From contig DAOUGI010000040.1 in assembly GCA_034429215.1 (NCBI GenBank), forward strand, positions 1-64,000: 64,000 nt of DNA. Direction: 5' to 3'. Below the pieces are notes generated by a model. It had not been told where the DNA came from and did no database searches. It saw nothing but the letters and a program-made list of their open reading frames with translations. Source of the stretch: JAFGOG01 sp034429215. Its GTDB lineage: Bacteria; Chloroflexota; Anaerolineae; JAAYZQ01. Of this stretch, positions 42,385 through 50,440 are shown piece by piece. A program made the position numbers and the translations under genes. The first letter of the stretch is position 1. Each line of letters starts with the position of its first letter.

Positions 42385-43341
42385 TCAGGACTCGGCGGGC
42401 TGTACCACTACCGCCGCGGGCTCGTCGGCCTGGCGGACCATCTCCCGGTAGGCCAGGGTCCAGGTCGCCGAGGTGAAGGTGTTGATCACGCTGCTGATCA
42501 GGGCGCCCAGGATCATGGCGATAAGGCTGCCGCCGCAGATCGGCACCAGAACCCATCCTTCGAAGTCACCCGAAGTGGCGCCCAGCATGCCGATGACCGG
42601 TAGGGCGACGGCCATCACTATCGCAACCACGATGCCGCCGATGACCAGGCCGATGGCCAAAAAGATCACCCAGAAGACCAGGGTCGGCCCGACGTTCGCC
42701 TTGAGCACCTGCCAGCCTCGCTTAAAGGCGTCGATCCAGCCCAGCCCTTCCAGCACGGCGGCCCGCTCCGCATAGGTTTGGATCAGGCTCAGCACCAGGC
42801 TGAGGATGAGCGCGCCGCAGCAAAAGATTCCGGCGCAGCCGACGCCGCCCACACCCAGTGCGGCGAGCGGGTTTGACTCTTCAGAGCCTTCGACAATACC
42901 CCAGATCGACAGTCCGAGCACAGCGAGAGAGGCCATCATGATCAAGAACGAAGGTAGCCCGGCCAGGATCCCGATGCCAAACAGCGACCAGAATCGCTTG
43001 CGGCCCGCTCGCCAGGCTTGGCCAAACCTGGTGCCGCCTTCATCCTCCACCTGTTGCACCCCGGCGATCAGTCCGCCCCGGGCGATGACCGACACTACCC
43101 ACAGCGCGATGCCGATCAGGATCGCCACACAGGCCACAGCGACGATGGCGGCGATGATCGCCCCGCTGATCTCGGGGTCGATCTGCCAGCCTTCCCAGTC
43201 GCCGGTCGATGAGGAATAGTTGCTGCCTCCTCCACCGCCGCCCCCGCCCTGGCCCAGGGCGGCCAGAAAGCCGAGGACCCACAGAATCTTCCACTTCCAG
43301 GTGATCTCCCACGCACGCTTTAAAACTTTGCCATAGTCCAT
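42385..43341 (-). CDS. Multi-pass membrane protein, glycine-rich (unknown family)
   Basis: The start at 43341 (MDYGKVLKRAWEITWKWKILW) has a strong AAGGAGGGG ribosome site. The 318-residue protein has about six membrane helices: ILWVLGFLAALGQ, GAIIAAIVAVACVAILIGIAL, GIGILAGLPSFLIMMASLAVL, GVGCAGIFCCGALILSLVLSL, VFWVIFLAIGLVIGGIVVAIV and LVPICGGSLIAMILGALI. A glycine-only loop follows the first helix. The internal GWIDAFKRGWQVLKANVG before a helix is typical of the glycerophosphodiester-phosphodiesterase-membrane-domain-like or DUF-type integral proteins common in this phylum. Function unknown. It is upstream of hyuA on the same strand. Confidence 0.65.
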   Translation of the reverse strand: MDYGKVLKRAWEITWKWKILWVLGFLAALGQGGGGGGGGSNYSSSTGDWEGWQIDPEISGAIIAAIVAVACVAILIGIALWVVSVIARGGLIAGVQQVEDEGGTRFGQAWRAGRKRFWSLFGIGILAGLPSFLIMMASLAVLGLSIWGIVEGSEESNPLAALGVGGVGCAGIFCCGALILSLVLSLIQTYAERAAVLEGLGWIDAFKRGWQVLKANVGPTLVFWVIFLAIGLVIGGIVVAIVMAVALPVIGMLGATSGDFEGWVLVPICGGSLIAMILGALISSVINTFTSATWTLAYREMVRQADEPAAVVVQPAES

Positions 43342-43566
43342 TTTAACCCCTCCTTGCGAAAAATGATTCAACCACAAAGGTCACGAAGGCAATCAAGGTC
43401 ATGGCAACTCTTTGTGATTACTAACATCATTACGTCTTGGTGGCGCAATCGTTGCGCCCGCTACCCTGACATTCTGCCACCATTTGCCGGTCGGTGCATG
43501 ACCGCTGTCTGACATCGTCTCCCTCGAGTTATCACCAATCCAAAATCCAGAATCGAAAAATCCTTC
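43342..43566. other. Intergenic region with a 7-bp hairpin; no gene seen
   Basis: No open frame with family character is present. GGCGCAA (43442-43448) and TTGCGCC (43452-43458) form a short perfect hairpin about 110 nt downstream of the guaA stop, without a T-run. The stretch ACCACAAAGGTCACGAAGG near 43371 looks like a common low-value intergenic motif. Confidence 0.4.
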
Positions 43567-45141
43567 TCACTCCCACTCGATGGTAGCTGGGGGCTTGCTG
43601 GTGATGTCATAGACGACGCGGTTTACCGCGGCCACCTCGTTCACGATGCGGCTGCTGGCCCGGGCCAGCAGGTCGTAGGGCAGGCGGGCCCAGTCGGCGG
43701 TCATGAAATCGTTGGTGGTCACCGCTCGGAGGGCGATGGTATAGCCGTAGGTCCGCTCGTCGCCCATCACTCCCACGCTGCGCACCGGCAGCAGCACGGC
43801 GAACGACTGGGCCGTTCCTTCCCCCTCTTTCTGGCGCAGCAGTCCCGCCGTCGCCAGTTCTTGCACGAAAATCGCATCGGCCGCTCGCAGTGTCTCCAGC
43901 CGCTCCCAGGTCACCTCGCCCAGGATGCGCACGGCCAGTCCCGGTCCGGGGAAGGGCTGGCGGTACACGATCTCGTCGGGCAGCCCCATCTCCTTGCCCG
44001 CCGCCCGCACTTCGTCCTTGAACAGGAAGCGCAGCGGCTCGACCAGTTCCATGCGCATCTCCTCCGGCAGGCCGCCGACATTGTGGTGGGTCTTGATCCG
44101 CTGAGCCCCCGGCCGGCCGGCCCCGGCGCTCTCGATCACATCGGGGTAGATGGTCCCCTGAGCCAGGTACTGGAACTCGCCCAGCCGGGCTGCCTCCCGC
44201 TCGAAAATGCGCACAAACCCGGCGCCGATGATGCGCCGCTTCTCCTCCGGCTCGACCACGCCGGCCAGCGCTGCCACCATCTCCCCCGCTGCGTCCACCG
44301 CTGCCAGCCGCATCCCCTGCTCCTGGCGAAAGGTGCGCACCACCTGTTCCGGCTCTCCCTGCCGCAGCAGGCCGTGATCGACAAAGACGCAGGCGAGCTG
44401 CTCGCCCACCGCCCGGTGGACCAGCGCCGCCGTCACCGCGGAATCGACCCCGCCCGACAGGGCGCACAGGACCAGGCCGTCGCCTACCTGGCGGCGGATG
44501 GCCGCCACACTCTCGGCGATAAAGCTGCCCGCCGTCCAGGTTCCGATCAAGCCGCAGCCGTGGGTCAGGAAATTGCGAATGATCGCTGCCCCGTGTGGGG
44601 TGTGCACCACCTCGGGGTGGAACTGCAGGCCAAACAGCCGCCGGCCCGGGTGGGTCATTGCCGCGATCGGCGAATTGTCGGTCTGGGCCACCACCTTAAA
44701 GCCGGGCGGGATCGCCTCGATCCGGTCGCCGTGGCTCATCCACACCGGCTGGGCAAAGGGCAGGTTGGCAAAGAGCAGGCAGCTAAGGTCGATCACCTCC
44801 AGCAGCGCCAGCCCATACTCCCTCCGCCCGGCCGGGGCAACCCGGCCCCCCAGGTTGTGGGCCAGGAGCTGCATCCCGTAGCATATGCCCAACACCGGCA
44901 GCCCGCTGTCCAGAACATAGGCCGGCAACTGCGGCGCATCCGGCTCGTAGACGCTGCCCGGCCCGCCGCTCAGGATGAAACCGCGCGGCCTGACCGCCAT
45001 CACCTCCTCGGCTGGAGCGTCGTAGCGGAACAGCTCGCAATAGACGTGCGCCTCGCGCACCCGCCGGGCGATGATCTGGCTGTACTGCGACCCAAAGTCG
45101 AGGATGGCTACCGCTTCGCGCTCCGGCGCCTGCTCGCTCAT
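43567..45141 (-). CDS. guaA: GMP synthase (glutamine-hydrolysing)
   Basis: The 524-residue enzyme has the class I amidotransferase domain first (DFGSQYSQIIARRVRE, catalytic Cys in GICYGMQLLAHNLGG, FQFHPEVVHT). The ATP-pyrophosphatase domain follows (ALSGGVDSAVTAALVHRAVG) and then the dimerisation domain ending TSKPPATIEWE. It converts XMP, ATP and glutamine to GMP. It lies 15 nt downstream of xpt, whose product makes XMP from xanthine, so the two genes form a direct salvage route to GMP. The shared promoter is upstream of xpt (45791-45763). Confidence 0.95.
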   Translation of the reverse strand: MSEQAPEREAVAILDFGSQYSQIIARRVREAHVYCELFRYDAPAEEVMAVRPRGFILSGGPGSVYEPDAPQLPAYVLDSGLPVLGICYGMQLLAHNLGGRVAPAGRREYGLALLEVIDLSCLLFANLPFAQPVWMSHGDRIEAIPPGFKVVAQTDNSPIAAMTHPGRRLFGLQFHPEVVHTPHGAAIIRNFLTHGCGLIGTWTAGSFIAESVAAIRRQVGDGLVLCALSGGVDSAVTAALVHRAVGEQLACVFVDHGLLRQGEPEQVVRTFRQEQGMRLAAVDAAGEMVAALAGVVEPEEKRRIIGAGFVRIFEREAARLGEFQYLAQGTIYPDVIESAGAGRPGAQRIKTHHNVGGLPEEMRMELVEPLRFLFKDEVRAAGKEMGLPDEIVYRQPFPGPGLAVRILGEVTWERLETLRAADAIFVQELATAGLLRQKEGEGTAQSFAVLLPVRSVGVMGDERTYGYTIALRAVTTNDFMTADWARLPYDLLARASSRIVNEVAAVNRVVYDITSKPPATIEWE

Positions 45142-45156
45142 CGTCCTCTGCCTTTC

Positions 45157-45729
45157 CTACGGCGCCAGCACAATCCGGCCGTCGCTCATGTCGGTCACCG
45201 TTGCCAGCGCCTCGAGCGGGATCCCCAATGACTCCAGCTCCTCCCGTCCCCCTTCGAACGACTTTTCGATCAGCGCCCCGATGCCTACCAGCTCCGCCCC
45301 GGCGTGCTTGACCAGCCGCACCAGCGCGCCAATCGTCTGGCCGCTGGCCAAGAAATCGTCGATGATCAGCACCCGGTCGCCAGGTCCCAGGAACTCGGGC
45401 GACACCATCATAAACACGGAAATGCCCTTTGTGTGCGACGGGGCCGCTTCGACGTACACCGGATCGGTCATAGTCACCGGCTTGGTCTTGCGGGCATAGA
45501 CCACCGGCACCTTCAGCCACAGGGCCGTGGTCAGCGCCGGGGCGATGCCTGAAATCTCGGCGGTCAACACCTTGGTCGCCCTGGTCTCGGTAAAGCGGGC
45601 CGCCAGCTCCCGGCCGGCCTCCATCATTAGCTCGGCGTCCACCTGGTGGTTGATAAAGCCGTCCACCTTGAGGATCCCCCGCCCCAGGTTTTGCCCCTGG
45701 GTCCGGATCCGCTCCTTGAGTGCTTCCAT
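45157..45729 (-). CDS. xpt: Xanthine phosphoribosyltransferase
   Basis: The ATG at 45729 (MEALKERIRTQGQNLG) gives 190 residues, the size of Bacillus-type Xpt. Matching motifs are ILKVDGFINHQVD, the base-contact region TAEISGIAPALTT, and the PRPP-binding loop RVLIIDDFLASGQT, followed by IGALIEKSFEGGREEL. It joins xanthine to PRPP to give XMP, which GuaA then aminates. No purine riboswitch could be found in the leader, although xpt genes in Firmicutes often carry one. The leader holds a GGCCGG/CCGGCC hairpin at about 45754-45781 of unknown role. Confidence 0.9.
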   Translation of the reverse strand: MEALKERIRTQGQNLGRGILKVDGFINHQVDAELMMEAGRELAARFTETRATKVLTAEISGIAPALTTALWLKVPVVYARKTKPVTMTDPVYVEAAPSHTKGISVFMMVSPEFLGPGDRVLIIDDFLASGQTIGALVRLVKHAGAELVGIGALIEKSFEGGREELESLGIPLEALATVTDMSDGRIVLAP

Positions 45730-45762
45730 GGACTCCACTCCTTTTGTTTTTCGGCCGGACAC

Positions 45763-45791
45763 AGTCTACCACAACCGGCCCAAGCTGGCAA
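45763..45791 (-). promoter_or_regulatory. Sigma-70-like promoter of xpt-guaA
   Basis: TTGCCA (45791-45786) and TAGACT (45768-45763) are 17 bp apart on the minus strand. It faces away from the nurA promoter in the same short divergent region. Confidence 0.55.
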
Positions 45792-45808
45792 GTAAGAGGG
45801 TGTTTCCT

Positions 45809-45837
45809 TTGCCATCCTGTCCTGATTAAGGTATAAT
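45809..45837 (+). promoter_or_regulatory. Sigma-70-like promoter of the nurA-herA operon
   Basis: TTGCCA (45809-45814) and TATAAT (45832-45837) are 17 bp apart, 18 nt before the nurA start, leaving a very short leader. Confidence 0.75.
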
Positions 45838-45854
45838 GGTACCTAGGGGAAATC

Positions 45855-47027
45855 ATGACACTGGAGCTGACCAAAGTCGCCGCCCAGATCGAAGAGATGA
45901 GCCGGGTGCTGGCCGAGCGGCGGCGGCGCCACAACAAGGTCCTACCCGCCGCCCAAGAGCTGTTGCATCAGTTCGCCCACGACCAGGAGGAGCTGTGCCG
46001 TATTGCCGCCTCCGATCCGGGCCAGCGGCTTCGCTGCGCCGCGCCTGGTGACGAGCCGCTGGACGTGGCGCTGCCTCCCCCCCCCATGCCGGCGCAGGCG
46101 GTGCTGATCGCTGCCGACGGCTCGCAGATCTACCCCGACCGCCATGGGCCGGTTTTTTACTACGCCATCAACATCGGCTCTATCGTCTTTCGCCACGGCA
46201 GCGGCCAGGCGCCCACCGCCTCGACCGATCCCCGTCTCTACTACACCGAGGACAAGGTCTATCCTGGCGGCAACCCGATTCAGAGTGACCTGGTCGACGT
46301 CGAACGGTCGGTGGAGGAGATGCGTACCTTGACCGACCTGATTTTGGCCGAATGCGGCTCTGGATCGCCCTGCCTGGGCCTGACCGATGGGTCGTTGCTG
46401 TTGTGGATAGAGCGGGCTGCACTGCCCTCCGATCGCCAGACCGACCTTCTTGCCGCCTATCTGGCTTGCCTGGGCCGGTTGCGGGCTGCGCAGGGGCCGG
46501 CAGCGGCCGGGTTCGTCAGCCGCCCGCACAGCGCCGAGGTAGTGGCCTTGCTCTACCTGCGTCAGATGGAGGAGAGCCAGCGCGGCCAGGTAAAAAGCCT
46601 ATCCGAGACCCCCTACCGGGGCCTGACCGACCGAGCGCTGTTCCGCTTTCTCCAGTCGGGTGAGCGATCAGCCCTCTTCGCCCGGGGCACGGCCGCCAAC
46701 GAACGCTACCGGGCCGAGGGCCACCGGATCTGGTTCTTTTACCTGAACACCGGCACCGAGATTGCCCGCGTCGAGCTGCCCGAGTGGCTGGCCTGCCGGC
46801 CCCAGGCGCTGAGCCTGGTCCATGCGGCGGTGATGGACCAATGCCGGTTCAACAACGGCTATCCCTACATCCTCACCCGTGCCGACGAGCAGGCAGTGAT
46901 CCAGGGTGAGGAGCGGGAGGCACTGGAGGCGATGCTGGCCAGGGCCATGCTCCGCCATGGCCTCGACCTGCCGGAGCTGTCGCGCAAGGCGCAGCAGAAG
47001 CAGGTCGCGCGGTGGCGACGACGATAG
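45855..47027 (+). CDS. nurA: NurA-domain 5'-3' nuclease
   Basis: The ATG at 45855 (MTLELTKVAAQIEEM) gives 390 residues. An N-terminal helical hairpin (1-60) precedes the NurA core. Asp88 in IAADGSQIYPDRHG is the first metal ligand, LGLTDGSLLLW the second, and the C-terminal block AAVMDQCRFNNGYPYILTRADEQAVI matches the family's last motif. NurA is an RNaseH-like nuclease that resects DNA ends together with the hexameric translocase HerA. In archaea the pair works with Mre11-Rad50; in bacteria it is found in some lineages and in phage-defence settings. Here it starts an operon with a small barrel-like protein and HerA. Confidence 0.85.
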   Translation: MTLELTKVAAQIEEMSRVLAERRRRHNKVLPAAQELLHQFAHDQEELCRIAASDPGQRLRCAAPGDEPLDVALPPPPMPAQAVLIAADGSQIYPDRHGPVFYYAINIGSIVFRHGSGQAPTASTDPRLYYTEDKVYPGGNPIQSDLVDVERSVEEMRTLTDLILAECGSGSPCLGLTDGSLLLWIERAALPSDRQTDLLAAYLACLGRLRAAQGPAAAGFVSRPHSAEVVALLYLRQMEESQRGQVKSLSETPYRGLTDRALFRFLQSGERSALFARGTAANERYRAEGHRIWFFYLNTGTEIARVELPEWLACRPQALSLVHAAVMDQCRFNNGYPYILTRADEQAVIQGEEREALEAMLARAMLRHGLDLPELSRKAQQKQVARWRRR

Positions 47028-47066
47028 GGCGGACGTAGATGAACGCAGATTAACGCTGGTGGATGC

Positions 47067-47131
47067 TGTCATTCTAAGCGAAGCGAAGAATCTCTTGGCA
47101 AGAAAGACCCTTCGCTGCGCTCAGGGTGACA
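47067..47131. repeat. Dispersed TGTCATTCTAAGCG...CTCAGGGTGACA repeat (copy 1)
   Basis: The 65-nt element has imperfect inverted ends (TGTCATTCTAAGCG at 47067-47080; CGCTCAGGGTGACA at 47118-47131) and an inner GCGAAGCGAAGAATCT motif. A related, longer copy lies at 61080-61218. This type of repeat is widespread in bacterial intergenic DNA. Here it splits nurA from the next gene of its operon. Confidence 0.75.
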
Positions 47132-47162
47132 AGCCCGTGTCCAACAAGATGGAGTATAGCGT

Positions 47163-47744
47163 ATGGAGATAGAGGTAGGGAGGATCATCAGGTCGAGCAC
47201 GGCGCGGTTTGCGGTGGGGTGCCAGGTGTTGCGACCCCAGGTTCCGGTCTTTGGGTCGCTGGTGAAGGTGAGGGCGCTGGGCGACGACGAGATCTATGGG
47301 CTGATCCACGACGTGATGATGGAAGACGACCCCTTTGTACGGCAGATGGCCGTGCTGGACGATGTCAGGCCCGAGTTCATCGAGGATCAGCGCCGCAACC
47401 GCCAGGTGCCGATCGAGGTTGGAGTGCTGGTGGTCGGCTATCGGCACGACGGGCGGGTCTATCACTGGCTGCCGCCGCAGCCGCCGCTCAGTCTGGACGT
47501 GATCTATACCTGCCCGGCCGAAGAGCTGGTCGCCTTTACCGAGCGGTTTGACTATTTCCGGCTGGTGCTCGACAACCGCGATCTGCCGGCCGACGAGCTG
47601 CTGGCGGCTGACCTGCGCTACGCCGCCGAGGCCCGGGGTGCGGCCGGCCAAGATTTTTTAGTCGATGCCGGCCGGGAGCTGGCCCGCCTGCTGGCGGTCG
47701 ATCTGCCCCGGTTGGACAGTATCCTGCGGAGGATGAGAAGGTGA
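47163..47744 (+). CDS. Small beta-barrel-like protein between NurA and HerA
   Basis: The 193-residue protein starts MEIEVGRIIRSSTARFAVGCQV and continues VPVFGSLVKVRALGDDEIYGLIHDVMMEDDP. This pattern resembles the N-terminal HAS barrel of HerA itself (in the next gene: VEGMAVGRYVVVHGQTGRRFFSIITD). A helical second half follows (AGRELARLLAVDLPRLDSILRRM). I infer a free-standing HAS-like adaptor that could link NurA to HerA or regulate loading. Its stop overlaps the herA start (GTGA), so the two are translationally coupled. No catalytic residues are evident. No family name is assigned. Confidence 0.6.
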   Translation: MEIEVGRIIRSSTARFAVGCQVLRPQVPVFGSLVKVRALGDDEIYGLIHDVMMEDDPFVRQMAVLDDVRPEFIEDQRRNRQVPIEVGVLVVGYRHDGRVYHWLPPQPPLSLDVIYTCPAEELVAFTERFDYFRLVLDNRDLPADELLAADLRYAAEARGAAGQDFLVDAGRELARLLAVDLPRLDSILRRMRR

Positions 47745-49453
47745 CCGACACCACTCTCGACGATTGGTTTCCCCGCACCCCGGTCGAACCCGAGGCGGCC
47801 GAGCAGGTCCGCCGGCTGGGCATCGTGTCCGGCGGGGCGCTGAGCAAAGGGCTGAGCATCAAGCTGGACCGCGGCGCGTTAGTGGAAGGGATGGCGGTGG
47901 GCCGCTACGTCGTGGTCCACGGCCAGACCGGCCGCCGCTTTTTCAGTATTATCACCGACGTGGCCCTGGACAGCACCAACCCGGCCATCGAAAAGACCCC
48001 GCCTGACACCTCCGACCCCTTCCTGGCCCAGGTTTACCAGGGCAGCAGCGCCTTTGGCCGCCTGGAAGTGTCGCCCATGCTGGTCCTGGATGAAGGGGCC
48101 GACGAACCCAAGCCGGTCAAGACGGTGCCGGCCCACTTTTCGCCCGTCTACGAGGCCACCGAGGACGACGTGAACCGGGTCTTTGGCGCGGCCGACGAGC
48201 GGCATTTCTATGTTGGCACGCCGCTGGATATGGAGAATGTCCGGGTGTGCCTCAACCTTGAACGGCTGGTGGAACGATCGAGCGGGGTGTTTGGCAAGAG
48301 CGGCACCGGCAAGACCTTCCTGTCGCGGACGCTGCTGGCCGGCATCATTAGGCACAACGTGGCGGTCAACCTCATCTTTGACATGCACAACGAGTACGGC
48401 TGGGAGAGCCAGGGCGAAGCCGGTTATGGGGTCAAAGGGCTGCGCCAGCTTTTCCCGTCGAAGGTCAGCGTCATGACGCTCGATCGCCAGTCGTCGGACC
48501 GGCGGCAAAGCAAGTGGGATTATGAGATCCAGATCGGCTACGACCAGATCGAGCCGGAAGACGTCGACATGCTCAGCAGCCTGATGGCCCTCAGCGACGT
48601 CCAGGTGGGCGCCCTGTACGATCTTTACAGGCGGCTGGGTTCTAACTGGATCGTCAAGCTGCTGGAAGAGGGCGACGACGAGCTAATCGCCGAAGGCTCG
48701 GCCGAACTCAAAGCACTGGTGGACGAGGGCAAGCTGGCCTCTGGCACGCTGGGAGCCATCCAGCGCAAGCTTGGCCTGTTCCGCCGTTTCGGCTTTTTGC
48801 AGCCGCGGGTCCAGGAGGACGTGGTCGGCAAGATCATGGACTATCTGAGCCGGGACATGAACGTCGTGCTCGAGTTTGGGCGCTACGGCAGCAACCTGGA
48901 GGCCTATATCCTGGTGGCCAACTACCTGACGCGCCGCATCCACAAGGAGTACGTGCGGCGCAAGGAGGCGGCGCTGGGCGAGAAGAACAAAGGACCGCGC
49001 CCTCTGGTGATCACCATCGAGGAGGCCCACAAATTCCTCGACCCGGCCATCGCCCGGCAGACGATCTTTGGGACGATCGCCCGCGAGCTGCGCAAGTACA
49101 ACGTCACGCTGCTGATCGTCGACCAGCGGCCCAGCGGCATTGACGGCGAGGTGATGAGCCAGATCGGAACGCGGGTGACGGCCCTGCTGGACAATGAGCC
49201 CGACATCCAGGCGGTGTTCACCGGGGTGGCGGGGTCGGCCCAATTGCGCCAGGTGCTGGCCCGCCTCGACACCCGCCAGCAGGCGTTGATCCTGGGTCAC
49301 GCCGTGCCGATGCCGGTGGTAGTCCAGACCCGGCCCTACGGCCCCGAGCTGTACGCCGAGGTGGGCCACGTTGAGGGCGAGCATCTGCAGGAGAAGCTGG
49401 CGCAGAATGTGAACCTGCTGCGCGGGGACAAGGATTTTGAGGGGTTTGACTAG
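47741..49453 (+). CDS. herA: HerA-type DNA translocase (FtsK/HerA superfamily ATPase)
   Basis: The GTG start at 47741 overlaps the previous stop by 4 nt. The 570-residue protein has an N-terminal HAS barrel (about 25-125), Walker A GKSGTGKT (185-192), a Walker B region LVITIEEAHKFLDP (Glu427 and Glu428), a sensor-like IVDQRPSGID and a conserved C-terminal segment (QAVFTGVAGSAQLRQVLARLDTRQQALILGHA). HerA hexamers pump DNA and stimulate NurA. The motif set fits archaeal-type HerA found in some bacteria more than FtsK. Together with NurA and the barrel protein it forms a complete three-gene resection operon. Confidence 0.88.
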   Translation: MTDTTLDDWFPRTPVEPEAAEQVRRLGIVSGGALSKGLSIKLDRGALVEGMAVGRYVVVHGQTGRRFFSIITDVALDSTNPAIEKTPPDTSDPFLAQVYQGSSAFGRLEVSPMLVLDEGADEPKPVKTVPAHFSPVYEATEDDVNRVFGAADERHFYVGTPLDMENVRVCLNLERLVERSSGVFGKSGTGKTFLSRTLLAGIIRHNVAVNLIFDMHNEYGWESQGEAGYGVKGLRQLFPSKVSVMTLDRQSSDRRQSKWDYEIQIGYDQIEPEDVDMLSSLMALSDVQVGALYDLYRRLGSNWIVKLLEEGDDELIAEGSAELKALVDEGKLASGTLGAIQRKLGLFRRFGFLQPRVQEDVVGKIMDYLSRDMNVVLEFGRYGSNLEAYILVANYLTRRIHKEYVRRKEAALGEKNKGPRPLVITIEEAHKFLDPAIARQTIFGTIARELRKYNVTLLIVDQRPSGIDGEVMSQIGTRVTALLDNEPDIQAVFTGVAGSAQLRQVLARLDTRQQALILGHAVPMPVVVQTRPYGPELYAEVGHVEGEHLQEKLAQNVNLLRGDKDFEGFD

Positions 49454-49462
49454 GTTTTCTCA

Positions 49463-49495
49463 AGACCTGGCAGGTTCTCCCAACCTGTCAGATCT
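49463..49495. repeat. Dispersed hairpin AGACCTGGCAGGTT/AACCTGTCAGATCT (copy 2)
   Basis: The imperfect arms (49463-49476 and 49482-49495) copy the hairpin at 15671-15698. It lies 10 nt after the herA stop and could end or protect the herA transcript. A half-copy (TTTTCTCAAGACCTG) occurs at about 27692-27706. Confidence 0.6.
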
Positions 49496-49507
49496 TAAGG
49501 GGGGCTG

Positions 49508-50392
49508 ATGGACGAAGTAGAAGAATTGCTGGAAGAGGAGGAGTTGGCCGAGGAGCCGGAGGCGGGGCAGGATATGAGCCGTCGCAAGTTCCTGACCGGC
49601 GCGCTGGCCGGCGGGGCGGCCGGGCTGGCCATAGCTGCCGGCACCGGCGCGGCGGTGTGGATGGTGGGTGACCGCCAGGCCGACCGGGCCAAGGCAGCCG
49701 CCGACGACGAGATCGCCCGGCTGCAGGGTTTGGTGGACCTGTACGAAAGACTGGACGGCGTCGGGCTGGACGCCATCGTCCAGGGCGGCATGGCCGCGGT
49801 TGGACTGCTGTTCGGCGGGCTGGAGTTGGGCGCCAACGGCCTAAAGTCGGGCCTGGAGCTGGTGGAGAAGGGGCTGTTGTCGCTGGAAAAGGCCTTTCCC
49901 ATCATCCAAGCCGGCATCGAGTGGGTTGAGAAGGGGGTTTCGGCGCTGGCCGGTGGCATCGACGCGCTGCAGAGCACGCTGGGCCGGGTGGTGGACAAGG
50001 CCAGCCCGATCACCGAGGCGCTCGGCGATTTTGCCTCCTTTATCCTGGACAAGCTGCCTTTCGGCATCGGCGACCAGGTCCGGAGCGTGCTGGAGACCCT
50101 GTCTAACCTGGTGGGCGGCATCCCGGAGCTGATCGAGGGGATCAACACCCACCTGCTGGAGCCGCTGCGCCAGGATTGGTTCTCGACCGAGGAGGGGAAA
50201 GGGCTGGATGATACCCTGCTCAAGCCGCTGGTGGAGCATGTGTTTGACCCCCTGGAGGCGCTGCTGGGCGACCTGGCAGGGCTGATCGACACGTGGCAGC
50301 AGAAGCTGGTTGCTCCGTCTCAGCGGGCGATCGAGGAACGAACCATGATCCGCGATCAGATCGCCCAGTACAAAAAAGAGTACAACATTTAG
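49508..50392 (+). CDS. Tat-signal protein with amphipathic repeats, unknown function
   Basis: The 294-residue protein starts with an acidic stretch (EEVEELLEEEELAEEPE) and then a twin-arginine signal: SRRKFLTGALAGGAAGLAIAAGTGAAVW. The acidic residues before the RR motif are unusual. The exported part is helical, with repeating hydrophobic Gly/Leu/Val units (LFGGLELGANGLKSGLELVEKGLLSLEKAF, in parts; VEKGVSALAGGIDALQSTLGRVVDKA) that read like coiled-coil or amphipathic helices. No family is recognised. It follows herA by 54 nt, with the hairpin between them, so co-transcription is possible but not certain. Confidence 0.6.
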   Translation: MDEVEELLEEEELAEEPEAGQDMSRRKFLTGALAGGAAGLAIAAGTGAAVWMVGDRQADRAKAAADDEIARLQGLVDLYERLDGVGLDAIVQGGMAAVGLLFGGLELGANGLKSGLELVEKGLLSLEKAFPIIQAGIEWVEKGVSALAGGIDALQSTLGRVVDKASPITEALGDFASFILDKLPFGIGDQVRSVLETLSNLVGGIPELIEGINTHLLEPLRQDWFSTEEGKGLDDTLLKPLVEHVFDPLEALLGDLAGLIDTWQQKLVAPSQRAIEERTMIRDQIAQYKKEYNI

Positions 50393-50394
50393 CA

Positions 50395-50435
50395 GGGGCA
50401 ACCCGCGGCCGTAGGGAGGGTCGCCCCAAGGGAGC
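50395..50435. repeat. Imperfect palindrome GGGGCAACCC...GGGTCGCCCC
   Basis: GGGGCAACCC and GGGTCGCCCC flank GCGGCCGTAGGGA, giving an imperfect hairpin just before the thymidylate-synthase-like gene. The style recalls the GGGGCGCACA palindrome at 13075-13125. Confidence 0.45.
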
Positions 50436-50440
50436 GCACG

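Noticed and set aside
43861..45231. 456-residue plus-strand frame over guaA
   Set aside because: It is the antisense shadow of a well-conserved GMP synthase and has His/Arg/Gln-rich composition without motifs.
45730..45800. Purine riboswitch before xpt
   Set aside because: The leader is too short (about 35 nt after the likely transcription start) and lacks the purine aptamer core; only a GGCCGG hairpin is present.
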